64,000 bases of DNA from Acanthopleura granulata (lineage: Eukaryota > Mollusca > Polyplacophora > Chitonida > Chitonidae): contig JABBOT010000017.1 in NCBI GenBank assembly GCA_016165875.1, forward strand, positions 193,501 to 257,500, written 5' to 3'. The notes below the pieces were generated by a model. The model ran no database searches. It was not told the origin of the DNA and saw only the letters and a list, made by a program, of their open reading frames with translations. How positions within the stretch are numbered: the first letter of the stretch is position 1; the number at the start of each line of letters is the position of its first letter. Shown one piece after another: positions 12,900-26,049 of the stretch. Made by a program: the position numbers and the translations under genes.

Positions 12900-13055
12900 G
12901 GCATCAAACCCACATGTCTGTCATTAGTACGGTGCATATCTATACGTCACATGTGAGAAAATTCGCCATTTACGTCAATTCTGACGGGCACTCCCACCTT
13001 ACTACCGTATAAGTGCAAAATTAGGCGTTAAACACACATACAATAAATGAAAGAA
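12900..13055 (+). repeat. Divergent SINE-like copy
   Basis: Contains CACATGTGAGAAAATTCGCC, GACGGGCACTCCCACCTTA and CCGTATAAGTGCAAAATTAG, then GGCGTTAAACAC and an AATAAATGAA end. The tail parallels that of the V-SINE-like family, while the middle differs, suggesting an older or separate subfamily. Confidence 0.5.
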
Positions 13056-13217
13056 ACAATTTCTCTCAGTCGTATTCAATACGGTATAAATGGCGCGTAT
13101 CGGAATTTAAACGTATTATTAATTTAGAATTCTGATCTTTCGCCAAAATGTAACAAAGGTATAATGTCCCTGTGTTTACAGAGACAGAAAGTGAATTAAC
13201 TAACTTTGGTGAGTAAG

Positions 13218-13220
<3 letters not shown>

Positions 13221-13274
<54 letters not shown>
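13221..13274. repeat. (TA)27 microsatellite
   Basis: Uninterrupted TA dinucleotide array of 54 bp. It reads as alternating Ile/Tyr in any frame, so open frames through it are artefacts. Likely length-polymorphic. Confidence 0.97.
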
Positions 13275-13275
<1 letters not shown>

Positions 13276-16200
13276 CATGCGGGCGAATAGAGACACAAAG
13301 ATATTTTACAGGTGTATACAGGTAAAACATGTATATCGAATAAACTCCCAGGTGGTTAATTAGTAAATGGTTAGAAAAGTCATTGTCCTGCTTGTGTTAC
13401 TGGCTGCCCTGTGATCCTAATAAGGTCACACAGGTAAGTATGGCATACGTAATATCCCGCGGAGAGCAAATTTACCTGTAATTTAGGTGAAACGCCCGAG
13501 GTAAAAAGGCGGTCGGACACTGGTACTAGTATATTAATACAACAATGCGAAACCTCACGGAAGCACTGTGGTTTTGATACGAATGTGTGTAGAACGACAA
13601 TGGGTCGAGCAATTGATACCTGTTAGTGCTGAGTGTAGAACGATCATACTACACCGTGCAGGTGTTAAATTGGTGATAGTCAGGGGTCTGGTTAAATCAC
13701 ACAGGTATAAAAAAGATTCGCCACGGATCAGCGATGCCTCTAACTCACCACAGGTGTGCCTGGAAGCTAAGACGGCTTTTGGGGGGTAAGGGACAGAGAG
13801 AGACACGTCGTAATGGCTTTAATATAAACTCTAATCATTGGGGCCCCTTGAAGAGGAATAGAAAAAGCCAGTATAGTCAAGATTTCAAGTTAATGGACGA
13901 AACGAATTGCAACCCCCAGTTATTCTGCTGTGGTTTTATATCAAGTCCGCATCCGGATAAATCACCGATTCTGATCTTTGTTTATGACCTGCTACGTAAT
14001 CTACTCTCCCATGTGCACAATCGAATCCCAGTAAACGCCAATTACTGACTGTCAGTCAAAACCAACCAACATCCTTTGTGTAGGAGAAAATTCGATTAAA
14101 AGTTTAAAAGAACAAGCGATTAAATATGATTCTAGTAATCATGTTACCTTGGCATTGTATTGAGGCAATGCTGTAAAGTGGAGTGTTTGCGTTATAGTAT
14201 ACGACAGGGAGTGGACAATGGCCACATATATAGAGGAATCATCGCGAAAACTTCGTTATATATTTTTTTAAAAAGTTTGTGCAAAGATTCAAGCTTAGCA
14301 GATGTTTCTGTCACAGTTTTTTGTCACAACGCTTTTTGTCTTTGAACTTCTGTGGCAAAATCATCTAGCTGTCTCCAGAAATGTAATTGGGACATATTCT
14401 TATAGCGCTTGACACAACTTTATAATTCGGCCAATTCGCCAAAGTTTACCAAACTCTAACTAGGAAAATGAATTGACCGATATTTCATGAGACACACGGG
14501 AGAAAACTTAAGGATTTATGAAACAGACCGAGGGGAACAGAACACGCAGCTAGCCTGTTCTCGCCTGATTTTCTGCAGTCTACAACGACTTAGGAAATTT
14601 GCTTTTGTAGTTTTATTTGCTTAAAAGGTTAGCAATAATTTTTGCCTCCCCTCGATTAAGTATGCTTGCCTCTTAAACGCATAAAAGATCATGTTTTAAA
14701 GCAAGTCCATAAAATTATAAATATATTTTTTTTCATTTTTCAGCTTCCTTCGATTTTTTTTTGTGAACACAGTCACAAAATTAATAAAAAGGTGAAGAAT
14801 AGGGTGAAACATAGTTTTAAAAAATAAAATTTTGTTAAAATGCAGTTGTGTATGTAAGCCACAAGCACTGATTTATGTTTTAGTTTTGAAATAATAACCT
14901 ACACTTCATGAAAATATGAAGCGTACACGTAAATGTTGCAGTGTTGTCTTGAATTATTAAACTGGTGAATAATTTTTGAATATCATATAATGCGATACCA
15001 TCAAATAACTAGCTAAAGAAATAACTGAACAACTTCGTTTAAAACAAGGCAAGAATTATCGCCTAGAGATGATAAAAATCTTGTTCAGAACAAAATTCTA
15101 CTCAAATCAGACAAAGAAGCTGGTGTTAAATTTCATTAACAGGTATGTGTAACCAATACACTATCATTATACTCACAGACGATCCTATGTTTAATCAAAT
15201 GACTGTGACCATATCAGTGCACATCTGATAAAGAGGGGTCCATTAAACTCTCAACAATTTCAGTGCTGCAAGTTTTGCCGCTGAACTATCACAAAGATCA
15301 CTGATAGCGAGAATTTTAAAGGTAGGCATCTTATCGGAGGTGCACATGATGCCTGGGTCCCTATAGGACAAATATAAGTGTGTCTAACGTTAATGCTTTA
15401 ACATCAGGATTTCAGTGAAGCCACATTTGTAAAATACTGATGCGTTTTTCTCCCCTGTAGATAGAGACATATTAAAAGGTCGTCTTCTTCATTTTTTTGC
15501 TTCATCTTTACTAACTTCATGACATCTTTATCGTCATGACAAATTGCATAAAGACAAATTGCGATATCGCTTGAACTGAACAGAGAATATAAAAGCAGCC
15601 CCACTATTAAAGTCACTTCACATGAGTAAGGCAATTACATAAAGAACTGTCAATGCTTATATATATACTGGTATAAATACATATATATATATACGTCTTT
15701 TGCCCATATTTGAAAAATAATGTGATTTAACCGAGTAAATGAACGATTGCTCAAAGACTTCAACTGATAGTTTAGCGATACGTCAGCCGGAGGGATTGAA
15801 TAATATACTAGAAAGAAAGCAGGTAAAATAATCTGTACCAGGAGTGCGAGAAGAAAACCCTATTACTAGAAACGGAAATATGACGTGGGAAAATAAAGCT
15901 CTTTGTCTACAACGTAACCAGTGGCAGCACATTGGGATTTTTCAGAATTAGAGATTTGATTTAAACAAAGAAATGGTATCTATGGATACATGTATAAATT
16001 ATAAAAGTGGTGCTAAGCAACCCTGGGGCTGTTTTAACTTCCTACGTCACTTATCAATTAAAGGCAAATGGGAGGAGCTATAGGCGACTCTACATTCGTC
16101 GTTGGGCACCGAAAAAGGATGGGAGATTTCATGTTTTGTATTGTTGTCATTCCAACGATGCATGGGTCAAAACAGATTAACTGGGCGAATTTACTAATTG

Positions 16201-19200
16201 ATGGCTCTTTTGGTTTTTGCCTGCCTCGGAGTCGAAGAAAATATCGGTGGTTTCCGGTAACGATCGTGTGTCTCCGGAGGTTGGCAGTTTCGGAAATATG
16301 CACCCCATGTCCGTTTGACGACGATCACATATGAATAGGATGATGTTCGTTAGGGGTGACCCCCACAACATCAAAAGTAATCATCTCGAGATGCCCCAAA
16401 TACTCGGGACAAAGATATGACCACAGGTCAAGTAGCGCACAATGTTTTCCCGATATTTATTACATGTATTTTATAAACTGGCAGTAAACTGCCCACTTTT
16501 TTCGACCCGTTTGCATTATTGCACAGGGGAGGAATCAAGTCGCTTACAGTAAATACCAATTTGTTATGGACTCACTACAGTTTACAATGCTAGTAATGAG
16601 GAAGTCGGTATCAAACATTTCTTGCAAATGACATTTATACATGTATAACCAATGCATAATATTTAGCGTCGATGGCGACTTCATGCATGATAGCTGTATC
16701 CATACATTTCGGCCTACACGTCAATGAGTAAATTACCTTACGCATTTTACTTTGTTGGATGGATATAATTCAGCGTTTCCTGATTCCGTTATGTTTTTTA
16801 ACATTCATGAAAAGGCTTCAAAATCTCGCATAATGGTCAAAACTTAATTTATTGCTAAATTAAAATCACAAACACCAAGGCTAAACTTTTGTTTCTTCCG
16901 CCAGTGTGTATTTTTTCCCCGAAACATTTGTGGTATATAAAAAATGCGAAACATTGCCTGGGTATTTAACAAAAGGTAAAGAAGAGATAAAACACTTCGT
17001 GAGTTCGCATTGAGAATGTTTTGTGAGGCATACTGCATCATCATGGTGGCGTGGGGCATGATGGACTCGATGATAGCTTTAGATAGTGTTGGGGACAAAG
17101 AGCTTCTCAACTTCTGTCCCTTAGGGCCAAAATGGGAACTTCACACACACACGTAATGGACGCTGGTAAAATAAATATATTTTTGATAAAAAGAGAAAAA
17201 CTATAGACAGCCAACTCATAAAGCCTATTCACCAATTTGATAGCTCTTAGTCTTTCAAACATGTTTAAATATTCTAACATTTTATTTCTATTATGCTCTT
17301 TTGTCTGCTCGACACATTGTTAAGTTGAGGTGATGTTGTTAGCATTATTAGAAGGGACAGTCTAATGAGCTCCTAACACTGAAAGACAGCCTACAGTCTC
17401 ATAACTGCAGCTATACACATCAACCAAACACCTCTCCTGTCCCCACACATCGTTAACACACGCTAAATTAGCCATGAACTCAAGGACTCCAGGTCAAGTC
17501 GTATCTACCGCTAATGGCGATTGAAATAAAATTAATTTTATTACTCTCGTTGTGCATATATTTACAAAGAAACGGAGTCTACAGCCTGTCTGTACTGCAT
17601 ATGGCGTTTATATAAAAGCAACAAAGCTTTGTTCGCCCACATATGACATGATAACCTTTAATAAATTGTATTTGTAAGTGATAATATTTGGTTGTTTTTG
17701 CCTTTATGAAAAAATATGTAAAAAAACAAATCAAATTTTGATATACTTGCAATATTACGGTGACATGTTTGTGTCAAACTTCTAGCTATTTATCGTCTCT
17801 CCATCCCTAGAATGAATACTGTTTGACAGCGCGTACAGCTATTTAAGCTCCAGTTTTAATTTAATTTACACGTGTTTGAACACAAACTTTTGACCACGAT
17901 GGTATCACAATCACCCGTGCTTAAGGTTAATAACATATATACATTGTCTATAACAGACACAACAGTTTCTATGCCTACAGCCCAATTTGTGAAATAAATA
18001 AATATGACACTAAAATTTTATATCTATAGGCAATGAATTTTTAATTAAGACTGAGCCAAAAATCTTCCGTAAAAATACAGCAATTCAAAGTGCATGATGT
18101 GGAAATACGTATATAAAAGATTACTTAAATTGTTTAGATATATGTATATATTTTAACAGTCACGGTGAAATATATATAGGTATTATATAGCCGTGTTTAT
18201 AGATTCTAAAATCAAGATTGTATATACGTATAAAAGATATAAGCCATGTATATATATATATAATGGCAGGAGTTATATGATTATTTAGAGTATGTAATAT
18301 AGAGAGTAGTGTCAAGGCTACATATAGAAGGGACAATGTCATGTTCAGGTATAATGGATAAATCCAATATCTGTATGTATACATATAATAAATAAATATT
18401 ATACGTTATTATAATATAATTTCATAGTAGATGTGTATTCAGTCAAATACCTCCAAATAAATAATAAACAAGTCTGAATGCTAGGAATTTTGGAGTATTA
18501 AATTAGGGATAACTGCAAGCTCCTTGTGAGTTATTATGTCCTCGTTGGAATCGAATGACATGGATGACATGTGTTAAAAACTTCAGCAAGCAAAACCTTT
18601 TATACTTCTGAAATGAACTCTTCACTCGGGCACAATTCATGCTGCTAATTTTCATCCAAGCGCGCCGGCGAACAGATACAGATCTGCGAAAATTGTGAAC
18701 CTGTGTACAGATACGGAGGTGGATTGTTATTAAAAGCTACAAACAAACCTGTGAATAACAAACGCAGACGGAGTCAATTTATTATGGTGTAATTTCCTAT
18801 GTTCTATTTTACTGACATCGAATCGAGTATATTCAAAGCAATCATTGTTAAATAATTAGGAGAAAACGCAGCTGTGCGAAAATACAAATAATCACTGCTC
18901 TCTCTGGAAATACTCGACAGGAGAGTCGATTGCATTTAATTATTTTTCACCGCTATATAAAACTTATACTGAGAAATGAATAACCTATTATATTGTTGCA
19001 TTTCAGTTGTGTATCCTATATAAAAGTATATACATCCTTCATGACTTACAATTTTTTTGCTATATTATAATTTTAAATTTCTATCCGTATCTATACAAGA
19101 TTCAGGCAGGTAAAATAATTCATGCATGTCTGACATGTTTATTTTATTCTACATAGGTTTTTACTCTATCTCTCTTTAATAATGTAATGTAGTTTGCAAG

Positions 19201-19407
19201 GTTTAGGTGTGCTTTATAGGTGATGAAATAATACGTTGGATATATATATATATAAATGTGAGGCATTTTAATGGATTTCAAAAACTGACATGCTCCTTAG
19301 TGAACATTGTCTGATTTTAAAACGTGACGAAAAGTAGAGCCTCTAAAAGTACTTTAAAAACATTAAATTTAGAAGTTAAATGTATAGGCCTATGCGCATT
19401 GAAATTT
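13275..19407. other. Intronic AT-rich DNA without recognised gene
   Basis: Short TA-rich runs (around 15655-15692, 18240-18262, 19233-19252) are present. A somewhat GC-richer island at 16060-16340 is open on both strands but encodes nothing recognisable. No transposon protein or exon was identified. Confidence 0.4.
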
Positions 19408-19560
19408 CTTTTTGACCACGGTCAGGTTTATTAGCGCAAAACACCGAAATGTTCGAAAGAAACCACGACACTGACTTAAAGCCGCAGCCGGCCAGCGAGA
19501 GGTGGGTTCGAACACGGGACCTCTCTGATACCGGCCGGGTTCTGGCACAGTACCTAAATA
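19408..19560 (-). repeat. Second tRNA-derived SINE type
   Basis: On the minus strand a B-box-like GTGTTCGAACCC (19504-19515) is followed by ACCTCTCGCTGGCC, a GTCGTGGTTTCTTTCGAACA block and GGTGTTTTGCGCTAATAAAC. The body differs from the V-SINE-like family, so I treat it as a separate SINE. A-box and exact ends are unclear. Confidence 0.5.
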
Positions 19561-21120
19561 ATGGATGTGAAGGTAATGCATTAAATATGAAATTCGATCG
19601 TAGATATTCCGGCTATCAGTGCATATCACAGTCGAAAAGAAGACCGGTTTGTTTACAATACAAGTTCATCGCACTAGGCTTTGTGGCATGATTAATACCT
19701 GTTATCGAACTACACATCTCTGACCGACAGCTTGACCGCACACCCCAGAAGTTTCAACAACTCAGTTATTAGTTCTCTCTCTGTCTGGTAATGCTAATAG
19801 AGATGCCTAGGATCTGATATAAAATCAGTGCCCCCTGGTTTTCACCTGGGTATTTATGACTAGTTTATACACTCTAGGCAATAGATAACTTCATATGCTT
19901 TATATTTTATATATTTAATATAACACTATACAGACTGCATACATCAATTTGGACAATTTAGTAACAGGTTGAATAGAGATGCCAGACAGTTATATCGTGA
20001 ATTGTTCTGGTTGCCATAATTATGAAAAACTTTCAAAACATCTCCATGTTAGTTATCACCCATCACAAAACCCAGTTCATTTGCCGAAGAACAATGAGTA
20101 AGGGAATTACACTGTACTTTTATCGTATGATTGTCTTTACAATGGTGACTGAGCGTGCTTCTGTTAGCAAACTCGGCTTAGATGCGCAAACGAGACATTG
20201 ATGAACATGAATATGAATTGTTACGTACACTGGCTGATAGATCTGTACCTATAGTCTAGCGGGGCAGGAGATTGAGTATAAAATCCACACCTCTTAGATG
20301 TAAAGGCGGTTAAAACGACCATCGTTATCTCATAGCACCCAGATTTCTTGATATAGATTATTGACATCTTACAGACACATATTTCACTGCGTTTTGCACT
20401 AAGATGTTTTATTAACCTCCAAATCATCTCCTGTCTCCTTTGAATACTAATAACATGGATCGCAAACTAGACACAGTTAATGAAGCCTTTGTATAACGTA
20501 GCCAGGCACAAGCAAATGCTTTGGATGTTACTTTTTACGCACTGTCTATACTTGTCCTTTTTTACTTTAAAATTTCAATTATGTAAGCTTTGAAAATTTT
20601 CTGTGCCTTTTGTTGTACCTCCATTTCAAATGAGGCTGATCCCACAAATATAATACTGGCGGACAAAAGTTTACACACTAAAAACTAATCTACTAAAAGC
20701 ATAGGACACTGTCTGTTGATGAGAGATAGCAACCAGATAATGTCATTGTACAGACTATATATTATGTTATATATAACACATCCGTTCCGTTATTCCGATA
20801 GAATGGTTGATGTAACGGAATATTGTGTTCTGTATAACGGAATATTGTGTTGTGTGTAATACAGCTTAAATATATTTTAGCATCACTCAGAAAGCATAAA
20901 TGTTAAATTTAACAGGTAAGTTTTTAGAGTGTGCATATTTAGGGCTATACAATTTCATAGAAATTTGTACCGACATATTCCCCAGGAAATGATGCAGTCT
21001 TACTCAGCTATACAACACAAACCGTATGTTCACGGAGGAAACTACTTTTGTGAAATTGGCTCAAAAGATGGATTTATTTTTGGAGAAAACCAATAAATAT
21101 ATCCAGGAGTGTAATGGAGT
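19561..21120. other. Intronic DNA; small repeated motif near 20785-20865
   Basis: No gene seen. TAACGGAATATTGTGTT occurs twice in direct orientation within about 45 bp (around 20816 and 20840), with an inverted relative (CGTTATTCCGATA) just upstream. Confidence 0.4.
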
Positions 21121-21221
21121 TTGATCTACCTCTGGTAAGCATCGAGTTTATTCTTATAACCCCCCAAAGGAAACTGGGAGGGCAGGGCGAAGCTACATAA
21201 CAACGCCAGACAATCCACACG

Positions 21222-21507
21222 CACGTGTGTCAAACTATATCATACCGAGTCATACCATTGACGGGACCGCGTGAGACCAACTCGAGCGGAAGATTGTATG
21301 TAAGCAGACTACACTCGAGTGTAGTCTAAGTCAGCCAGGCTTTGCGAGGTACGAGGCAAGGCGCCTTACAAAATGCTCCTTGAATACGATGTTTGAGGAA
21401 TCAAAAACTCTCTCTTCTCTGGTGTGTTTTTCTAAGTAAAGAGAGTGAAGTGGTTAAACATGGATGAACAGGCTGTACAATTCTCGAGTTGTCTCGAGAC
21501 ACACGTG
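21222..21507. promoter_or_regulatory. E-box cluster around a perfect palindrome
   Basis: CACGTG at 21222-21227 and 21502-21507, and CTCGAG at 21281-21286, 21314-21319, 21483-21488 and 21493-21498. The second CTCGAG is the centre of a 22-bp perfect palindrome (21306-21327, arm AGACTACACTC). Six E-box-type hexamers in under 300 bp is far above chance in AT-rich DNA. Candidate enhancer or internal promoter; function inferred. Confidence 0.4.
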
Positions 21508-21531
21508 AAAAGACGTCTATAAGGGGTTGCA

Positions 21532-21547
21532 GTGTGTGTGTGTGTGT
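21532..21547. repeat. (GT)n short microsatellite
   Basis: Eight GT units. Confidence 0.8.
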
Positions 21548-21899
21548 ATTGATGGAGGAGATTTGAAGTCGTCTGTGATCTTTCGACTCGCTCTATATTA
21601 TACCCGGCGGGTTAGGACATTTGTAAAGTAGTTTATCGTGTTTGTTATAGACGTATTAAAGACTGAAGTGGACTTGTTTGGCGGTGGTCTAGAGGTGTTA
21701 AAATCTTCACCTGCTCTGCCGCCCTGTTCAAAAGGGTTTAATGGGAAACACCGGGCACTTGTCGCGGTGCAACAACTGCAGGTCTACAGAGCAGTATTCG
21801 CGGTGAAAAACTCTTGTAACAAAGCTAGCTTGGTTTATATTCCCCCACCTGAGTTCGGATTCAGGTAAATTTTAGTTAATAACGAGCTTCCGTCACAAA

Positions 21900-24800
21900 G
21901 GGTTACAAACCCATTCTCTAACGGCATAGAAACACTCCATGACATAGCTTATAACTGAGACACACACAGTTCAGTTTATGAGGTTATTTCAGCAGATACA
22001 TGTACTACCTCCCATGCGTCTAAAATGAAAAGCATACGTGATATATATAAATATATCAACTGTGCAAACAACGTTCCATAGACGCCAAGCGTAAGTTTCA
22101 TATATAGACTAATATATGATTTTTAGTCAGAACTAAGGGCCTTTGAAAATGTTTCTCCCGTCCGAAAATAATTCAGTGATTATGTAAAACGCATCAACTA
22201 TGCTTACAATGAACTGCGTATTTATTGCAAAGCTTGTAGCAATTGCAAAACAGCTTGGCGGTGTTACATATACGACAACAGATTGACTCCAGCTAGCGTG
22301 TTCAAATGACGCCTAATACTCTTGTACAGTAATAATGCTTCGAGTATATTATGTTCTCTCTCGGTCTCATTTTGACGAAAAGAAAACATCTCTGTGGGAA
22401 TTCTGAGAAAGCAGAACAGGTCATTGCAATGATGGCGTTGAATAGAAGTTGAACGAAAGCGATCAGTCTTAGGAGGTGTTCAGAGAAAAAGAGTTTGTCT
22501 CTTTTCTTTTCTTGTCATGTGACACGAATAAGTTAAGCGAAGTGTTTAAGTGAAAACAGTTTGGCTCGACCAGAGTCAGAAAAATATAAAGCATGGAGGG
22601 CAGTTTAACTTCAGAGCAGGGTCGGGGACTGTCGTGCAAGGAAACAACCGGCGTCTTTTCCCCGTCATCAATCATTTACTAATTAGTGTCCTTGCCCCAG
22701 TGTTCCTACTCGGCGGGGCACCGGGATTCGTGATTAATACATCAACTATGTTTAAAAGTTACGGGTTAAAATATCTTTTCCCGTGAGATGGGTTTCGGGT
22801 CGTTGTTGCCCTGGCTGGTGGCGTAGGATTCAATTAATTGGCATCCTCGTTGATCATAGGTCCGATCTGGCAATCTAACACCCCGAAAGCGATCGCTGTG
22901 GCAACTCAAAGAAGACCAAAGCTTTTCTTCTCGTTCTCAAGATGTGCATCCATCTTGGGTGTAATTGAATGGGTACCACCAAAAACCACCCTGCTCAATC
23001 GCTGTGTAAGAGACCGCCGCAGAGAGAACGCCGTGTATACGAACAGACAGATTGTAGATGGGCAGGCTTTTTAAAACATCAAGATTAAACATGGGCGGAA
23101 GGTCCCTGAGCATCTGTCAAGTGTGAAAAATGCAACTCGTTCTCTTGGTTAGGGTGTTTGTAATGAAAAGCTTTTCCCAAAGTAGATTGAATAATCTTCA
23201 AAATTATGACGCCACGGGATCTGAGTTCCGTTGAATTCACGACAGAAATGACGCATTATCGGATTCTGTAAACAGGAAAACCTTTCTCTGAAACAATATC
23301 CCCTTCCCTCCACCTCTCACACACACCAACTGCACCTTTTCCATGGCCCTAAAAAAATTAAAACACCTTTAACTTTGTATTCATGGCAGTTATCAACTAG
23401 GTGAGTAAGGGGAATAATACCCTGTGTACCACATGGCACATGTCACGTGGCTCTTGTGCATAAACTTTAATTTCTCTGAAGAAACAGTGTCAAAATGATA
23501 ATGTAGAAAGTGCTTGTCTTTTGAATTCAAATTTAGTATGATTTATAAACTTTTTGTCTCTTTTTTATAATAAAGCAGATGTAGAAAACCGAAGAGAGAC
23601 AATTGCCCAGAGAGTTGTTTTTCTTAAAACGGTGTTCTACTTTTCATGCAGAAAATTACCTTTCTTCAAGCGGAAATAAATGTCAAACATATTCATAAAT
23701 AAAATTTAAAACTGCTATGGGTAAACACTACTGTAAAGATATGGCTAAACATGCATCTTTTATGAAACAATTCTCATTATATATTCCTGAATCCAAAGAA
23801 GCTGCAGACAAGCACACAATTATTTAGAACGGGATTGGAAAATAGGAAGTGGTCGGTTCAAATATTAAAGTCAGCATTGTGTCTAGTAAACACAAAAACT
23901 ATGAAAATTCTGTCAATTCCGATTTGACACAAATACACAACTACCTCTAAACATATGCCCATGCTTTATAAGACATGAGTGAATGGGAATCTGATCAAAC
24001 AAATCATACCTTGATAAAACTTTTAAAACTGAATAATGTTCATTTCTCACCTAAAGGCGAAAACTCAGAGGAATTGCATATTCTGAGGTATTATAGACAG
24101 CAAAAATATAAAACATTTCTACTGAAAATTTGCATAAGCAGAGGGGAAAAGCTTGCCAAAAACATGTCTTGAAAATTTTATACTAACGTTTGCAGAGTTT
24201 TGGGTTTCGTTTTGATACAATAAATGCTAATGTAAGAATTGGTTCTGCAGATGTTGCCTATAAATATGTGAGTTTATAACATTGTTTATCATCTGATTTG
24301 ACATGTGCGATTTTGGTCGCATCTACACGACCGAATTTATAAATATTCCTCAAATACCCAGAGCAATTTCATTTGGGAGTTCATGCAATACTGTAAAGCT
24401 CTGAAACGTGGAATATAATTTAATATTTGCGAAAACTTTGTGTAATTCTTGGGGTTCTGAATTCGTGCTCTTGTGTTTAATTTTCAACAGAATTTTCTGC
24501 ATGTTTACTCAAATTTGCTCCATGAGAATAAACATTATTCTGTAATCATCATTATAGGAACATAAATGGTTAATAATTGCAATGGTCAATGAATGAGTTC
24601 TGGCAATAATGTAAGAATATATACTGAAATTATTGTTCCGAAAATTGCTGTCATCAGAATGATAAGGTATATAGCCATTGCATTCTTCAAATATTACAAG
24701 GTATTGATGGACAGTTTGTTTAACATTTTTCATTTTGTATACAGCATTGAAATATTTTGAATCAAAAGATAGAAATAAATCATAGAAGAAACAGATAGAT

Positions 24801-25466
24801 GTCCGCGCAATTGCTCTGTAGTTTAATGCAAGTGAAAACTTTCTTAGTTTTACAGGAAGAATGCAAATACTGTTAGATTATTTACTTTAGCTCAAAAAGT
24901 ACCTACTGGAACACATTATTGTGTTGAAAAATTCGGGTGATAGGGGACTTTCGTGCAAACTAAAGAACTTTCATTATTTAGAACAATATAAAGTTTATAG
25001 AAGTAATTTAATAATATAAAGAAATAAACTAAACATTAAACGAATTTAGATGGGCAATACTGGTTGAAAATTTCCCATTTTCCCAGGAATAATGTACGAA
25101 AAATCACAACATGGAAATAGTCTGTTAGAAAATGTACTTTCAGCTCTGTACAAGCTCGTTCACGAAGGCACCATGTGCAGCGTCTAAATTTTAAATCCTC
25201 TAAACGACTGACAGGCTGCCGAAGAGGATTGTTTTGTTTCGTAACAATTATGTGGTTAGAATTTAATTTATTTTGACGATACACCCACTGTGAGACTTGC
25301 TACTAACGCCTTCAACTATCTGGCCACCTGGATATAAAACTTATGTGTATCAGAGATGCGACAAATGTTGCTCCAATCGCTAGGGGCCTTGAGGGATTTT
25401 CACACCTGCGTATCACTAACCGACTCATATGACAAACAAATAAAAAACTAAACAAAATGCCTATAG
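21900..25466. other. Intronic DNA, no gene recognised
   Basis: A CpG-containing patch at about 22840-23070 (with GCGATCGC) stands out; the remainder is AT-rich. No exon or transposon protein recognised. Confidence 0.35.
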
Positions 25467-25513
25467 TCATATTAATATATCACTCGCATCCTTGTTAATA
25501 ATGGCCGACTCAC

Positions 25514-25566
25514 CTGAACTGAGGTGGCAGGAATATCGACTCGTTGGTGGGTTGCGGAGCAAACAT
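25514..25566 (-). CDS. Zinc-finger gene, first coding exon
   Basis: Starts at ATG (25566-25564) in good context (CCCACCATGT, A at -3), encodes 17 residues (MFAPQPTNESIFLPPQF) and ends with AG just before a perfect donor CAG|GTGAGT. The 2-nt overhang joins the acceptor at 2712 in frame, giving Arg-Gly-Pro and a continuous 332-residue protein with the C2H2 exon. This is the first in-frame ATG, although the frame is open further upstream. The downstream frame hits TGA inside the donor, so splicing is required. The pairing rests on strand, phase, splice signals and the promoter-like block upstream; a cDNA would settle it. Confidence 0.55.
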
Positions 25567-25840
25567 GGTGGGCCTCTGCCTATATGTGCAAGGTGCCCCG
25601 TGGAAGATGATGCAGTAAGGATGGAGAAGGGAGTCCGGTGACGTACGGTTGACTCTCTCGGTGTCGTGATCCCGGCACCGGCAGCAGGGATCAGAGTCTC
25701 GTATGGGGGGACACCGTGCCTCCTGTTGGGGGATGATATCCTGGTGGAAGGCCAAGGTAGCATATACTCTCAACACCGCCGTTCTCTCGCGAGAGTGAAG
25801 CACAGACAGAAACAAAGACGATGGTCCTCTCTCAGGTCCG
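25567..25840 (-). other. Putative 5'UTR of the zinc-finger gene with one uORF start
   Basis: GC-richer leader between the TATA-like element and the start codon. It contains one upstream ATG (25763-25761) in a different frame and weak context (T at -3). Its frame stays open past the main ATG, so it would overlap the main ORF. The transcription start is inferred from the TATA-like position only. Confidence 0.4.
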
Positions 25841-25862
25841 AAATCTGATCACGAACCGTCAG

Positions 25863-26030
25863 GTATAAAATATTTAAATATGACGGGGCGAGTTGAGCCA
25901 CTGGAGTTTCGTTATTGTGTAAGTGGAATCACTCAAAGCGGTAAAGGGGGCGTGTCCACGTCGTCCACTCCGGTTTTTCCATTGGCTGCCGTCATCACGT
26001 GCGGGCATCGGAGTGACAGGTACCAATCGG
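25863..26030 (-). promoter_or_regulatory. Putative core and proximal promoter of the zinc-finger gene
   Basis: Moving upstream on the minus strand: an AT-rich TATA-like element (25863-25880, containing TATTTAAATA), a GC/CACC-box (GGGGGCGTG on +, 25946-25954), a CCAAT box (ATTGG on +, 25981-25985), a CACGTG E-box (25996-26001), and a second CCAAT in the other orientation (26023-26027). Spacing and order suit an animal RNA polymerase II promoter about 300 bp from the start codon. Confidence 0.45.
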
Positions 26031-26049
26031 AAGGCGGTGAACCTTAACG

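Larger units (their letters stand above)
2713..25513 (-). other. Inferred 22.8-kb intron of the zinc-finger gene
   Basis: Bounded on the minus strand by a consensus donor (CAG|GTGAGT, exon end at 25514) and an acceptor with a T-rich tract (TTTTATATTTTTTGCAG, exon start at 2712). Both sides are phase 2: AG from exon 1 plus A from exon 2 gives Arg. The second AG two bases further on would break the frame. The intron contains SINEs, repeat R, a TA microsatellite and regulatory-looking patches listed separately. Inferred from splice signals and phase only; no transcript evidence. Confidence 0.6.

Noticed and set aside
13066..13296. Frame with an Ile-Tyr run
   Set aside because: Read-through of the (TA)27 array.
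16058..16374. Frames open on both strands in a GC-richer island
   Set aside because: Both strands being open without any motif points to chance; kept only as a note.
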